A DNA stretch of 64,000 nucleotides, from assembly GCA_965223725.1 (NCBI GenBank), contig CBDCXE010000002.1:248001-312000 (forward strand), in the 5' to 3' direction. The stretch is from CBDCXE01 sp965223725 [NCBI: Nitrospinota bacterium]. GTDB taxonomy: Bacteria > Nitrospinota_A > UBA7883. Of the stretch, positions 45,715 through 54,129 are shown one piece after another; positions within the stretch are counted from its first letter, which is position 1; each line of letters opens with the position of its first letter. The translations under genes were made by a program, and so were the position numbers. The notes beneath the pieces were generated by a model. The model saw only the letters and a program-made list of their open reading frames with translations, ran no database searches and was not told where the DNA came from.

Positions 45715-46575
45715 ATGCCTGGCATGAAAAACGATGGGCTGTGGGGCGGCCCGAAATATCGAAAAGATACTCTGCCGAAAAACGACTGGGAGTCGAGCGT
45801 TTTTGAAAATGTGGATATCGCGCCCGGTTCGAAGATCATCCATATCGGCGCCGATGATCTGGATATGACGGAGCGGCTGATGAAGGCGGTCGGCGATGGG
45901 TTTGTGCTGCGGGTGGAATATGATGACAACTTGTTCAAAACTGCATTGGCAGACAGCCGGTTTCAGGATAAAAACCGTGCGTTGCTGTTCCGGGCCGACC
46001 CTTGCGCCATACCCAGCTCTGTTCCGCAGGCGCCGTTCGACCTGCTGTTTTCCCAAAGCGCGATGGAGCGATGCCCCAACCATACCAGGCTCTTCTCGCG
46101 GTTGATCCGTCTGGTCAAGCCGGGCGGCCAGGTCTATGCGGAGCTGGCGGGCGCCGGTGATTGCAAAGAGCTGACGCAGGTGGTGAACAAGGTTGCCGGC
46201 AGTGATGAATTCAGCCGTTATTTCAAAGCGTTTCATTACCCTTACCGGCTGTTTGCAGAGCGGGAGCTGAACGAAATTCTGTTTACAACTGGATATGGAA
46301 AAGTAAAAGTGACCTCCGGTGAAGTGACTAGAGAGGTTGCGGATGAATCGTTCGCCGACTGGTTCAGCGAATACCACGGCTATCCATACCTGAAGCAGCT
46401 GCCCTCCGGCATGCGGGCTAAATTTGTCGATGCCGTCAAAGGCGCATGCTTCGACCAGAAAGGCGTTTACAAAATCAGAAGGTCGATCCTCACATTTCAC
46501 GGTTACAGGCTGTGGGGCGACCTGATGGGCGAGATGCGACCAGGCTCTGTCTCCGTCCGTGATGATATCGATTGA
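45715..46575 (+). CDS. SAM-dependent methyltransferase-like protein
   Basis: The 286-residue protein has a degenerate SAM-binding motif I (KIIHIGADDLDMTERLMKAV instead of GxGxG) followed by methyltransferase-like RLIRLVKPGGQVYAELAGAG. The missing second glycine suggests weak or altered SAM binding. The C-terminal half is of no recognised type. It starts one base after the EamA stop and is 17 bases before the symporter, so all three are probably one operon. Confidence 0.7.
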   Translation: MPGMKNDGLWGGPKYRKDTLPKNDWESSVFENVDIAPGSKIIHIGADDLDMTERLMKAVGDGFVLRVEYDDNLFKTALADSRFQDKNRALLFRADPCAIPSSVPQAPFDLLFSQSAMERCPNHTRLFSRLIRLVKPGGQVYAELAGAGDCKELTQVVNKVAGSDEFSRYFKAFHYPYRLFAERELNEILFTTGYGKVKVTSGEVTREVADESFADWFSEYHGYPYLKQLPSGMRAKFVDAVKGACFDQKGVYKIRRSILTFHGYRLWGDLMGEMRPGSVSVRDDID

Positions 46576-46592
46576 GATGAAAGGATGACCAA

Positions 46593-47954
46593 TTGACCTA
46601 CCTGATAATCGCCATATATGTGATGGTGCTGCTGGGGACGGCGTACCTGGGCTGGCGCAAAACGAAAACCTTGAACGACCACTTCGTCGCCGGGCGGGGC
46701 ATGCCGGTGTGGCTGGCGTCATTCACCATGGCGGCCACGGTGATCGGGTCCGGCATTGTGCTGGGTGTCAGCGAGCTGGCCTATAAGGTTGGGCTGTCGG
46801 CGATGCTCTATCCGGCGTTGCTGGGCGTGGCGCTGGCCGCGTCGGTCCTGGTGGCGTCGTACAAGTTCCGCGAGAGCGAGGCGATCACCGTGCCGGAGCT
46901 GCTGGGCAGGCATTACGGCCGCAACGCCCGCTCCTTCACCGCCGTCGCCTCCGCGCTGAAATGGATGGGGCCGACGGCGGCGCAATATCTGGCGGTGGGC
47001 GCCATCATCCAGAGCGCCACGGGGTTGCAGGCGGAGTATTCCATCATCGTCGCGGCGGTTATCATCATCGGCTATGTGGTGATCGGCGGCGCCTGGGCCA
47101 TCGCCTATACCGACACCACGCAACTGGTCATCGTGTACCTGGGGCTGATCATCCTTTCGGTCATCGGGTATATGGAGCATGGCGGAATCTTCGCGCTGGC
47201 GGAGCAGCTCGGGCCGGCCCATCAAAGCTGGGGCGGGGTGGGGACCATGCGGCTGACCACATGGATAGGCGCCATCGTAGCCCTGCTGTTCGCCGATCAG
47301 GTCTGGCTCCAGCGTTCGGCGTCGCTGAAAACACCTGGCGATGCCGTCAAGGCGGGGCTGTATGGCGCGCTGCTGGTGTTCCCGATCGGCCTGTTGACCG
47401 TGTTTGCGGGGCTGGCAGCGGCGAAGACCATGCCAGGGATCGACCCGAGGACCGCCGTGCCGGCATTGATATTCGACCAGTTCCCGCAGGCGGTGGCGGT
47501 GCTGTTTGTCTCCGCCATAGTCGCCGCGTCGATGAGCTCCACCGATTCGTGGCTCCACTCATCCGCCACGCTGCTGGTGAACGATATCTATGTGGACCGG
47601 ATCAACCCGGACGCGGAGGAGAGGCAGATCCGAAAGATAATGAATATTATAACTGTGCTGCTGGGCGCCGGAGCGGTGGTCCTGGCGCTCAGCTGGAAAG
47701 GCGGGATCATATCGCTGGTCTTCCTGACGATGGTGTGGGGGTCGTGCATATATATCGGGCCGCTGCTGCTGATATGGTATTCGCAGACGAAGATTTCATC
47801 AACGTCAGCTTTGGCAATTATGGTATCCACCCTTGTACTGGGCGTTCTGTTGTCGCGCAATCCGCCGTATGGGTTAAGCCCGCTGTTGATATCGGCGCTG
47901 TTTGCATATGCGATGACCTTTGGGGCGTGGCTGCTGGCCCGGAGAAGCGGATAA
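46593..47954 (+). CDS. Sodium:solute symporter (SSS) family protein
   Basis: The 453-residue protein starts with TTG 46593, seven bases after AAGGA. It has about thirteen membrane helices, with SSS blocks GWRKTKTLNDHFVAGRGMPVW and VAASMSSTDSWLHSSATLLVNDI, the latter containing the sodium-site Ser/Thr. Substrate may be an organic acid, amino acid or sugar; no evidence decides. It is convergent with the ABC ATPase gene, 9 bases apart. Confidence 0.93.
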   Translation: MTYLIIAIYVMVLLGTAYLGWRKTKTLNDHFVAGRGMPVWLASFTMAATVIGSGIVLGVSELAYKVGLSAMLYPALLGVALAASVLVASYKFRESEAITVPELLGRHYGRNARSFTAVASALKWMGPTAAQYLAVGAIIQSATGLQAEYSIIVAAVIIIGYVVIGGAWAIAYTDTTQLVIVYLGLIILSVIGYMEHGGIFALAEQLGPAHQSWGGVGTMRLTTWIGAIVALLFADQVWLQRSASLKTPGDAVKAGLYGALLVFPIGLLTVFAGLAAAKTMPGIDPRTAVPALIFDQFPQAVAVLFVSAIVAASMSSTDSWLHSSATLLVNDIYVDRINPDAEERQIRKIMNIITVLLGAGAVVLALSWKGGIISLVFLTMVWGSCIYIGPLLLIWYSQTKISSTSALAIMVSTLVLGVLLSRNPPYGLSPLLISALFAYAMTFGAWLLARRSG

Positions 47955-47963
47955 GGAAGTAAG

Positions 47964-48701
47964 CTATTCCTCGCCATCGCCCTCGGTAAGCTCCAGGAAT
48001 ATCGATTCCAGGTCGTTGTTGCTTGCTTTTGCCTGAGCGCGTAACTGCTCCATGGCGCCCATGGCGATGATTTTCCCTTTACGCAGGATCGCGATCCTGT
48101 CGCAGATTTCCTCCGCGATGGCCATGGTATGGGTCGAGACCAAAACCGTGGAGCCCTCCGCGGCCAGCTCGCGAAACAATCCTTTCACCTGGCTCATCCC
48201 CTTGGCGTCCAGCCCCACCATCGGCTCGTCGATGATCAGCGCTTTTGGGTTGTGTATCAGCGCGGATATGATGATTAATTTCTGGCGCATGCCGTGGGAA
48301 AAGCTCTCCACCAGCTCGTTGAGGCGACCGTTCAGTGAGAACATTTCGATCAGGCGGTTTTGCTTTTCAATCACTGCCGGATCGCCGTTGACCTGATAGA
48401 TATCCCGGATGAACTCCAGAAATTCCTCGCCGGTCAGCTTCTCGTAGATGAATGGTTTGTCGGGCACGAAGCCGATGATTTTTTTCGCTTCCATCGGTTG
48501 TTTCTGCACATCGAACCCGCCGATGGAGAGGGCGCCGCTGGTGGGGACCAACAGCCCGGCCAGCATTTTCATGGTGGTGGTTTTGCCGGCGCCGTTCGGG
48601 CCGAGCAGCCCGAAGCATTCGCCGCTGTTAACATGCAGGTCCAGGCCGTCCACGGCGAGGGTCTCGCCATACAGCTTGGTTACGTTTTCAATTTGTATCA
48701 T
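47964..48701 (-). CDS. ABC transporter ATPase (CcmA/DrrA type), no adjacent permease
   Basis: The ATG at 48701 (MIQIENVTKLYGE) is chosen; a TTG at 48716 would add five residues, and neither has a clear ribosome binding site. The 245-residue protein has Walker A GPNGAGKTTTMKMLAG, signature FSHGMRQKLIIISA and Walker B ALIIDEPMVGLD. The C-terminus ELTEGDGEE is short. No permease gene is next to it; downstream is convergent and upstream is hsp20 behind a terminator. The partner must lie elsewhere. Confidence 0.9.
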   Translation of the reverse strand: MIQIENVTKLYGETLAVDGLDLHVNSGECFGLLGPNGAGKTTTMKMLAGLLVPTSGALSIGGFDVQKQPMEAKKIIGFVPDKPFIYEKLTGEEFLEFIRDIYQVNGDPAVIEKQNRLIEMFSLNGRLNELVESFSHGMRQKLIIISALIHNPKALIIDEPMVGLDAKGMSQVKGLFRELAAEGSTVLVSTHTMAIAEEICDRIAILRKGKIIAMGAMEQLRAQAKASNNDLESIFLELTEGDGEE

Positions 48702-48717
48702 GGCCCATTTTACCAAT

Positions 48718-48790
48718 AAAAAAGCGAGTAAGTAGAGGCCAAGCCCAATAGAGGGGGAAGGTGGGGTGGGCCTGACCTCTACTTACTCGC
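48718..48790 (-). terminator. Long perfect hairpin terminator of hsp20
   Basis: GCGAGTAAGTAGAGG (48724-48738) and its exact complement (48776-48790) form a perfect 15-bp stem; inside, GCCCA/TGGGC extends it. On the minus strand it is followed by TTTTTT. The loop is G-rich on the plus strand (GGGGGAAGGTGGGGTGGG). It lies 25 bases after the hsp20 stop. Confidence 0.9.
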
Positions 48791-48814
48791 TATAACTTCT
48801 GGCGATCGTGTTAC

Positions 48815-49249
48815 TTACTTGACTTCGATCTGCCTCGGCTTAACGGCTTCAAGTTTCGATATTGTAATATCGAGAACACCATCTTTATACTGGGCTGTTA
48901 CCTTGTCATTGTCGATGCCGTCGAAGCGCAATCGCCGGGCGAAGCTTCCATAGCTTCTCTCCACATGGTACATTTTCTCGTCTTCTTTCACTTCCTCGCG
49001 CTTTTTCTCGCCCGTGACGCTCAGGACGTTGTCCTCCAGCTCTACCTTAATATCATCCTTGGCGATGCCGGCGACTTCCAGGTGGACTTTGTATTCGGTT
49101 TCGGTCTCGCTCACATCCATCGGTGGGGACCATGGGGTGGAGCCCCAAAGCGATTTGGGAGCGACTGACTCGCCGAAAAACGACCCGAACCCGAAAGGAT
49201 CATAGTCATGCAACGGTTTTACCCTTCTGTCATGTTTTGTCAATGTCAT
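48815..49249 (-). CDS. Hsp20/alpha-crystallin small heat shock protein
   Basis: The start is ATG 49249, eight bases after GGAGG, giving 144 residues; the open frame extends to 49405 without support. The alpha-crystallin domain contains PMDVSETETEYKVHLEVAGIAK, VTGEKKREEVKEDEKMYHVE and the C-terminal ITISKLEAVKPRQIEVK. It is an ATP-independent holdase. A sigma-70-like promoter and a strong terminator bracket the gene. No CIRCE element was seen. Confidence 0.94.
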   Translation of the reverse strand: MTLTKHDRRVKPLHDYDPFGFGSFFGESVAPKSLWGSTPWSPPMDVSETETEYKVHLEVAGIAKDDIKVELEDNVLSVTGEKKREEVKEDEKMYHVERSYGSFARRLRFDGIDNDKVTAQYKDGVLDITISKLEAVKPRQIEVK

Positions 49250-49306
49250 CTTTATATCCTCCATCAATATTCGATTGAATGTTCTGTTATCTCTGACCTT
49301 GCTAGA

Positions 49307-49335
49307 GATATAAAATCGAATATACCGCTTGTCAA
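49307..49335 (-). promoter_or_regulatory. Predicted sigma-70 promoter of hsp20
   Basis: On the minus strand TTGACA (49335-49330) and TATATC (49312-49307) are separated by 17 bases, giving a leader of about 50 bases. No sigma-32 pattern (CTTGAAA with CCCCAT) is evident. Confidence 0.6.
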
Positions 49336-49414
49336 GCTGCTCCAGCCCACAATCTACCCGTTTATATATTAGTGGTTTAGCAGATTGAGACGGACATAAC
49401 CACACGATTCGAAT

Positions 49415-49708
49415 TTAAAGGTTGCCAGCTTTATTATCGGTGGAGGGCAGGGGGGCGCCTTCCTCTTTTTCGTACTGTTTGGCCCGGGTGACAAAGTCGA
49501 GGGCCCATGCGTTTCCCGCCTCTCTCAGCCCTTCCACACCGCGGAACAGGGCACCGCCAAGGGTTAACGTTTTGATGAACGTCAGCGCTGGGAAAAGTGT
49601 CAGCGATATAAAGCTGGAGATGGTGGATACTCTGCCGCCACCTGCCGCCTGGGCGATATGATCGGTCTGCTCATCTAACCGCCGTATGATCTCGCCCTGG
49701 CTCTCCAA
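49415..49708 (-). CDS. Small hypothetical membrane protein beside a nonahaem cytochrome
   Basis: The 97-residue protein has a charged N-terminal helix (MESQGEIIRRLDEQTDHIAQ), one or two hydrophobic stretches (about residues 28-52, SSFISLTLFPALTFIKTLTL), and a polar tail. It starts 3 bases after the stop of the cytochrome gene and is very likely cotranscribed with it. No family recognised; it may be a small subunit of the electron-transfer complex (inference). Confidence 0.72.
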   Translation of the reverse strand: MESQGEIIRRLDEQTDHIAQAAGGGRVSTISSFISLTLFPALTFIKTLTLGGALFRGVEGLREAGNAWALDFVTRAKQYEKEEGAPLPSTDNKAGNL

Positions 49709-49711
49709 CGG

Positions 49712-51037
49712 TTAATCCCTATGTTCATACTGCTTTGATTTAAACCATAAAGAGCCTGCAAACCCGAGGAACACGATCCATGCGAGGAATAGACCGACCT
49801 TGCGGGTTTTGATTTCGCTCCACATGCTGGCAACTTCCTTTTCGACCTCATTGGCGGACACTATCAGGCCTTCTGTCTGTTTTTTCACCGCTTCTACATC
49901 CAGCTTGTGGGTCAGCGCGGTGAGCTCCTTCAGGCCTTCTTCTGTCTTTTCCATATTGGCCAGCAGTTCGGTCACTTCAAATCCGCCATGGGCGTTCTCT
50001 TCGAAATTGCTCAAATCGGTGGAAGCCTTGGTTACCGCGTCCACAGTGGAGCGCATGGCAGACTGCATCTCCACCCCTAGCTGATACGCTGGCTCGGATG
50101 AATCATGACAACCTATACAATCGTTATCATTATCCCCAGTAAATTTGTCCACCGTCGGATGCTCCACATCATGGTTGTTATGGCAATGCAGGCAGACTGG
50201 CTCGCCCTCTTTCTTATAAACCGCCCAATGCGGGCTCTCCTTATAATACTCCGCCTGAGAGCTATGACATTTGAAGCAGACTGTCTGAACACGGTCGGAA
50301 GACGGGGGAACTATTCCATGGTTTCCATGACAATCGACACAGGTCGGCGCCAAAGCGTCACCCTCTGACACCAGCTTGTAATGTTTGCTCTCTTGATATA
50401 ACGCCAGTTGATCGAATGGTTTTCTTCGCTTTTTAAATATAGCTTCCTGGCTGTGGCACTCTCCACACATATTAGGGATATTGGTTCGGAACACAGCCGA
50501 GTTTGGATCCTTGACACGCAATATTTTATGTTTGCCATGGCAACTAACACATGTAGGGGCCTCTTCATCCCCGCCTTTCACCTTGCGGCCATGCACAGAC
50601 CCGGAATACAGGTCGAATTGATCCGCGCGCTGGTTATACGCCCTCATCATTTTGGAGTCGGAATGACATTTTGCGCATAAGGCGGGTATATCAGCAACCG
50701 CTGGTTTCCCGATGAATCCAATGTCCGGATCCATAGCCATATCTTCATCCACAGGATCACCGCCATGGCAATCGTGGCACTTTATACCAACCTCGGCATG
50801 GACAGACTCTTTCCACTCATTAACAGGTGGGGTAAGCGTCTCATCCTCCATATCAGTATGGCAGTTGACGCAGTTATAGTTCTCTGGAATATCTATTTTT
50901 GAGTGAGCCGCCTCCTCCACACCGACAGCGTCAGCGCCGCTGCCATCCTCAGCGGAAACCCTAGAACCAATTGAAAACAATAGAATTATCAGGCAAATAA
51001 AAACATGTATGGCCAGGCGCCGCGCATAGAATATCAT
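49712..51037 (-). CDS. Nine-haem membrane-anchored c-type cytochrome
   Basis: The 441-residue protein has a signal peptide (about residues 9-29) and nine CxxCH haem sites with Cys starting at about 56, 87, 121, 163, 191, 233, 254, 282 and 307. After the haem region comes a helical stretch (about 320-410, predicted coiled coil) and a C-terminal membrane helix (about 413-431, VGLFLAWIVFLGFAGSLW). Extra His residues such as 80, 149, 219 and 270 could be distal ligands. It probably moves electrons between the quinone pool and a periplasmic acceptor or donor. No known nitrite, hydroxylamine or sulfite reductase motif was recognised. Confidence 0.9.
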   Translation of the reverse strand: MIFYARRLAIHVFICLIILLFSIGSRVSAEDGSGADAVGVEEAAHSKIDIPENYNCVNCHTDMEDETLTPPVNEWKESVHAEVGIKCHDCHGGDPVDEDMAMDPDIGFIGKPAVADIPALCAKCHSDSKMMRAYNQRADQFDLYSGSVHGRKVKGGDEEAPTCVSCHGKHKILRVKDPNSAVFRTNIPNMCGECHSQEAIFKKRRKPFDQLALYQESKHYKLVSEGDALAPTCVDCHGNHGIVPPSSDRVQTVCFKCHSSQAEYYKESPHWAVYKKEGEPVCLHCHNNHDVEHPTVDKFTGDNDNDCIGCHDSSEPAYQLGVEMQSAMRSTVDAVTKASTDLSNFEENAHGGFEVTELLANMEKTEEGLKELTALTHKLDVEAVKKQTEGLIVSANEVEKEVASMWSEIKTRKVGLFLAWIVFLGFAGSLWFKSKQYEHRD

Positions 51038-51096
51038 CTAAAAATCACACTCCGCTATCAAATTTGTCATCCTAAATCCCCTTCGATACTTTTTTG

Positions 51097-52395
51097 CTAT
51101 CTGACTTCGATGACAAAATCGACGCGGCGATTCAAACTTCTTCCCTTCGTTGTTTTGTTTGTATACTTTGGCTGTTTTTCGCCATAGCTCTTTATAAACA
51201 TTCTATCCGGGTCGATGCCCAGCTCTTTAGCCAGAAAGCCTTTGGCCGCTTTCGCTCTGTGCAGTCCAAGCTTGTAATTATATCCATCTGCGCCGATGGA
51301 GCAAGTATTCCCTTCGATCAGCATGGAACCGCCAGGGTTCTCCTTCATCCTCTGGGCGTTGATTGCCAGTATACCCTTAGCTTTTTCTGTCAGGTCAGAT
51401 TTATCGAACTTGAAATGAACGCTTTGCAGCACGATTTTGGTAACTTCGCCATCACCAGCGGCGGCGGCTCCGTCGTCGCCATCTTTATCACCAGCGCCAT
51501 CATCCACGGCACCCGCGCCTGCCTTTGCGCCATCACCGTCATCCACTTTCGTCCTCGCTGCCATAGCGCCATCATCCACGCCCAGCTTCGGTTTGCCAAG
51601 GCCCAAGCCCACTGTGATACCAGCGATCAGCATCTGGTTCGGGCTTCTGTCGCCGCTGCCGCCGCCCCAGGAAGCGTAACCGATCTGCGCGCTGCCCCAG
51701 TCGCCCATGTAATATCGGGCGCCGCCCAATACCATAGTGTTGTCGTCGCGCCGCGCGATCTGGTTCGACCAGCTGTGCCCGCTGACTTCGGCGATCAGGC
51801 TGGCGTTTTCAAACGCAAACCACTCCACACCGGCGCCATACAACGTCTGCGGATCCAGTAAATCGCCCGACCGGTTCATGTAGCCAATGTTAAAATGCCA
51901 GGAGACCTCTTCATACTCTTTATCTATAGCAAGCTTTGCGCCCACATCTGTATTGCCCGTGCCCAGCCCTTTATCCTCATCGCCAAAGGGTAATGAGGCG
52001 AGGCCAATAACAGCAAACCGTATATTATGTTTCGCGGAATTCCAAAAGTTCCATTTACCGCTTAACAGCCCATCGCTAAAACCGCTCAGGCTGTCTGCAT
52101 TTTTCGGGTCTATATTCTGGTTGAGGAACTGAACGGCCAGCTCAAATTGATCACCCAGACCAATGGTAGCAGGAACAGATATCGCGTCCAGATCATGTTC
52201 CTGAAACGCCCTGTCCCAGTTAGAGTCCCATCCAAACAGGCCGACGGCCATACTTCCATTGCCCAGGGTCCTGGCTTTGTTGACAAAAAACAGGCCGCTT
52301 CCACCCTCTGCCCCAACCTGGGCTAATGCCGGTGTGGACACAACAGCGCAGAACAACAAAGCAACTATTGATAAAGCGTTAATCCTATTTCTCAT
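51097..52395 (-). CDS. OmpA family outer-membrane protein with acidic linker
   Basis: The 432-residue protein has a signal peptide ending TPALA, an N-terminal barrel-like half (about residues 30-260, with FELAVQFLNQNI and AQIGYASWGGGSGD), a low-complexity Asp/Gly/Ala linker (about 270-320), and a C-terminal OmpA domain (about 325-432). The peptidoglycan-binding pattern is in MLIEGNTCSIGADGYNYKLGL. It should tether outer membrane to cell wall. The linker is unusual in composition. It is monocistronic. Confidence 0.88.
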   Translation of the reverse strand: MRNRINALSIVALLFCAVVSTPALAQVGAEGGSGLFFVNKARTLGNGSMAVGLFGWDSNWDRAFQEHDLDAISVPATIGLGDQFELAVQFLNQNIDPKNADSLSGFSDGLLSGKWNFWNSAKHNIRFAVIGLASLPFGDEDKGLGTGNTDVGAKLAIDKEYEEVSWHFNIGYMNRSGDLLDPQTLYGAGVEWFAFENASLIAEVSGHSWSNQIARRDDNTMVLGGARYYMGDWGSAQIGYASWGGGSGDRSPNQMLIAGITVGLGLGKPKLGVDDGAMAARTKVDDGDGAKAGAGAVDDGAGDKDGDDGAAAAGDGEVTKIVLQSVHFKFDKSDLTEKAKGILAINAQRMKENPGGSMLIEGNTCSIGADGYNYKLGLHRAKAAKGFLAKELGIDPDRMFIKSYGEKQPKYTNKTTKGRSLNRRVDFVIEVR

Positions 52396-52623
52396 TGGTG
52401 GTCTCCATTATTAACGATAGCTCAAAAACTTCTATAAACTAAATTACCGGTTAATCATATCAACAGAGGCGATATACGGCAACAGGTAAGTTTACTATTT
52501 TTATTTTTGCATGGGTGGCATGTTAATTCAGGACAGGAGGTGGAAAGATTTGTTATTTATCGCGCAGTTATGATCAAATTTATTTACATAATACTTGATG
52601 CTATCCCCCAGGGAAGGTAAATC

Positions 52624-53481
52624 TTATTTGTCAAGCGCCCATTGGGTGAATCTGCTTTTCAGCTTACGTCCGGGGCCATAATTTGGCAGGATATTTCTGT
52701 TCAGGCGCGCTAACCTCTCGCCGGTGGACGGATGGGTCTGGAAAAAGATCGATTTTCCGCGTCCTTCCGTCGCTTTGAGCGTAAACAGAAAGTCGCTCAA
52801 CCCTTCGGCGTCATATCCGGATTTGGCGGCAATATCTGTCCCCACTTCGTCCGCCTGGTACTCAAGGTTTTTATCCAACCCTTTGGTGAACAGAATATCA
52901 TTGGCAATGTCCACGACCTCCAGATATTTTGCGGATGTTTTATCGATAGCCACCGCCAGGCCAGCCAAACCGGCCAGTTGACGGCTTCTCGATAGCGTCT
53001 TAAGCATATGTTTTTCAGATATATGGGCAATCTCATGGCCTAAAACACCCGCCAATTGAGCTTCATTGTCGAGCTTCGATAACAATCCACTGGTTATGAA
53101 TATATAGCCCCCGGGCGCGGCGAAAGCGTTGGCTTCATTGTTGTTAATGATGGCAAACCGGTAATCCATATTTGGCCGCACGGACCGTTTGGCCACAGTC
53201 CTGCCCACCAGGTTGACATATTTATTCAGAATCGGGTCGTCTATCCGCGGTCCATACCGTTTAAAAACTTCTTTGGCCACGCCATGGCCGATGGCAACCT
53301 CTTCTTTATATGTTATTTCGCGGGTGGTTTTTAATACTTTATTGGTTGATTTGAATATTTCCAGCCCTTTTTCCACATCCTTTGGCAGTTTGAATTCGTC
53401 CAGACCGCCGGCGACAGAGATACTGCCCAAAATAATGGTAAAAACAGCTATCATGATGATGGTTGTATATCTACTTTGCAT
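52624..53481 (-). CDS. M48 family periplasmic metalloprotease
   Basis: The start is ATG 53481 (MQSRYTTIIMIAVFTIILG), giving 285 residues; it overlaps the SH3-like gene by 11 bases. A signal peptide is present. The zinc motif HEIAH lies in GVLGHEIAHISEKHM, and the third ligand is probably in YQADEVGTDIAAKSGYD. Such BepA/LoiP-like proteases trim or remove misassembled outer-membrane proteins. Cotranscription with the SH3-like gene is likely. Confidence 0.9.
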   Translation of the reverse strand: MQSRYTTIIMIAVFTIILGSISVAGGLDEFKLPKDVEKGLEIFKSTNKVLKTTREITYKEEVAIGHGVAKEVFKRYGPRIDDPILNKYVNLVGRTVAKRSVRPNMDYRFAIINNNEANAFAAPGGYIFITSGLLSKLDNEAQLAGVLGHEIAHISEKHMLKTLSRSRQLAGLAGLAVAIDKTSAKYLEVVDIANDILFTKGLDKNLEYQADEVGTDIAAKSGYDAEGLSDFLFTLKATEGRGKSIFFQTHPSTGERLARLNRNILPNYGPGRKLKSRFTQWALDK

Positions 53482-53998
53482 AATCACCCACCGCTCCTGA
53501 TTGCTGGAATTTTTGAAGCTCGCCACTGGAAACTGAAAATTTTTCCATACTCGACACCGCGCTCTCCGCCTGCTCCTCTGATAAACCTGCATTGGCGCCA
53601 GCGGAATTTTTCAGCCCCCGGATGGAATGGCTCGATGTATCTTCATCCATATGGGCGGTCCTGCCCCGGATGGAATGGCTCGACGAGTCCTCCGGCACAG
53701 AGGCGGTCCGGTCGCCATCCTCCAAAAGATCCATCAGCCCGCCAAAATCGTCATCGGGCGGATTAACCGATACATCGCCGTGATATATATACCCTTCGCC
53801 TTTATCGGCGGTTCCAACAAGATAGAAATCGCCCACTTCGTCGATCACGGACAGCTCTTCATCCTCGCCCACGGTGGTCAACACTTTAGAGGATCGGGAT
53901 GCGTCTGTATAGATTTTTACATCATCAAAGTTTACGAATACAGCCTCTGGCGCCGCCGCCAGTACCGCGGCCAGTATCAAAGATGTGAGTATATTCAT
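53471..53998 (-). CDS. Secreted SH3-like domain protein with internal repeat
   Basis: The 175-residue protein has a signal peptide (about residues 1-16) and an SH3b-like domain (about 20-80, VKIYTDASRSSKVLTTVGED, GDFYLVGTADKGEGYIYHGD). A tail follows with SSSHSIRGRTAHMDED and TSSHSIRGLK, two copies of a 16-residue repeat. The role is unknown; SH3b domains often bind cell-wall peptides. Overlap with the M48 protease gene suggests a shared envelope-quality role (inference). Confidence 0.8.
   Translation of the reverse strand: MNILTSLILAAVLAAAPEAVFVNFDDVKIYTDASRSSKVLTTVGEDEELSVIDEVGDFYLVGTADKGEGYIYHGDVSVNPPDDDFGGLMDLLEDGDRTASVPEDSSSHSIRGRTAHMDEDTSSHSIRGLKNSAGANAGLSEEQAESAVSSMEKFSVSSGELQKFQQSGAVGDYAK
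53616..53683 (-). repeat. 48-bp-period imperfect repeat inside the SH3-like gene
   Basis: A 20-bp block (CCCCGGATGG onwards) is exact at 53616-53635 and 53664-53683, spaced 48 bp apart. It encodes the repeated SSHSIRG segment, period 16 residues. Confidence 0.9.
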
Positions 53999-54129
53999 CC
54001 GTTTATTTTACCAAACAATTATAGATTAGGTAACTGCAACTCCAAATACCTGCAAGTTCTTTATCCATAATAAGACGGACATGGCAGGCTGGTTATCAGG
54101 GGCGGTCGGTCCCGCAACCATATGTCGAC

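Noticed and set aside
44874-45938. Open frame of 354 codons opposite the EamA gene
   Set aside because: Antisense to a clear membrane transporter and crossing into the next gene; composition typical of a shadow.
45685-46722. Open frame of 345 codons opposite the methyltransferase and symporter start
   Set aside because: Antisense, no family resemblance, and spans a gene junction.
46961-47962. Open frame of 333 codons inside the symporter gene
   Set aside because: Rich in Arg, Gly and His as expected from an off-frame read; no domain, and the symporter is certain.
49712-51037. Assignment of the nine-haem cytochrome as nitrite reductase NrfA or hydroxylamine oxidoreductase
   Set aside because: No CxxCK catalytic haem motif and no P460-type Tyr context is visible, and haem number and anchor differ.
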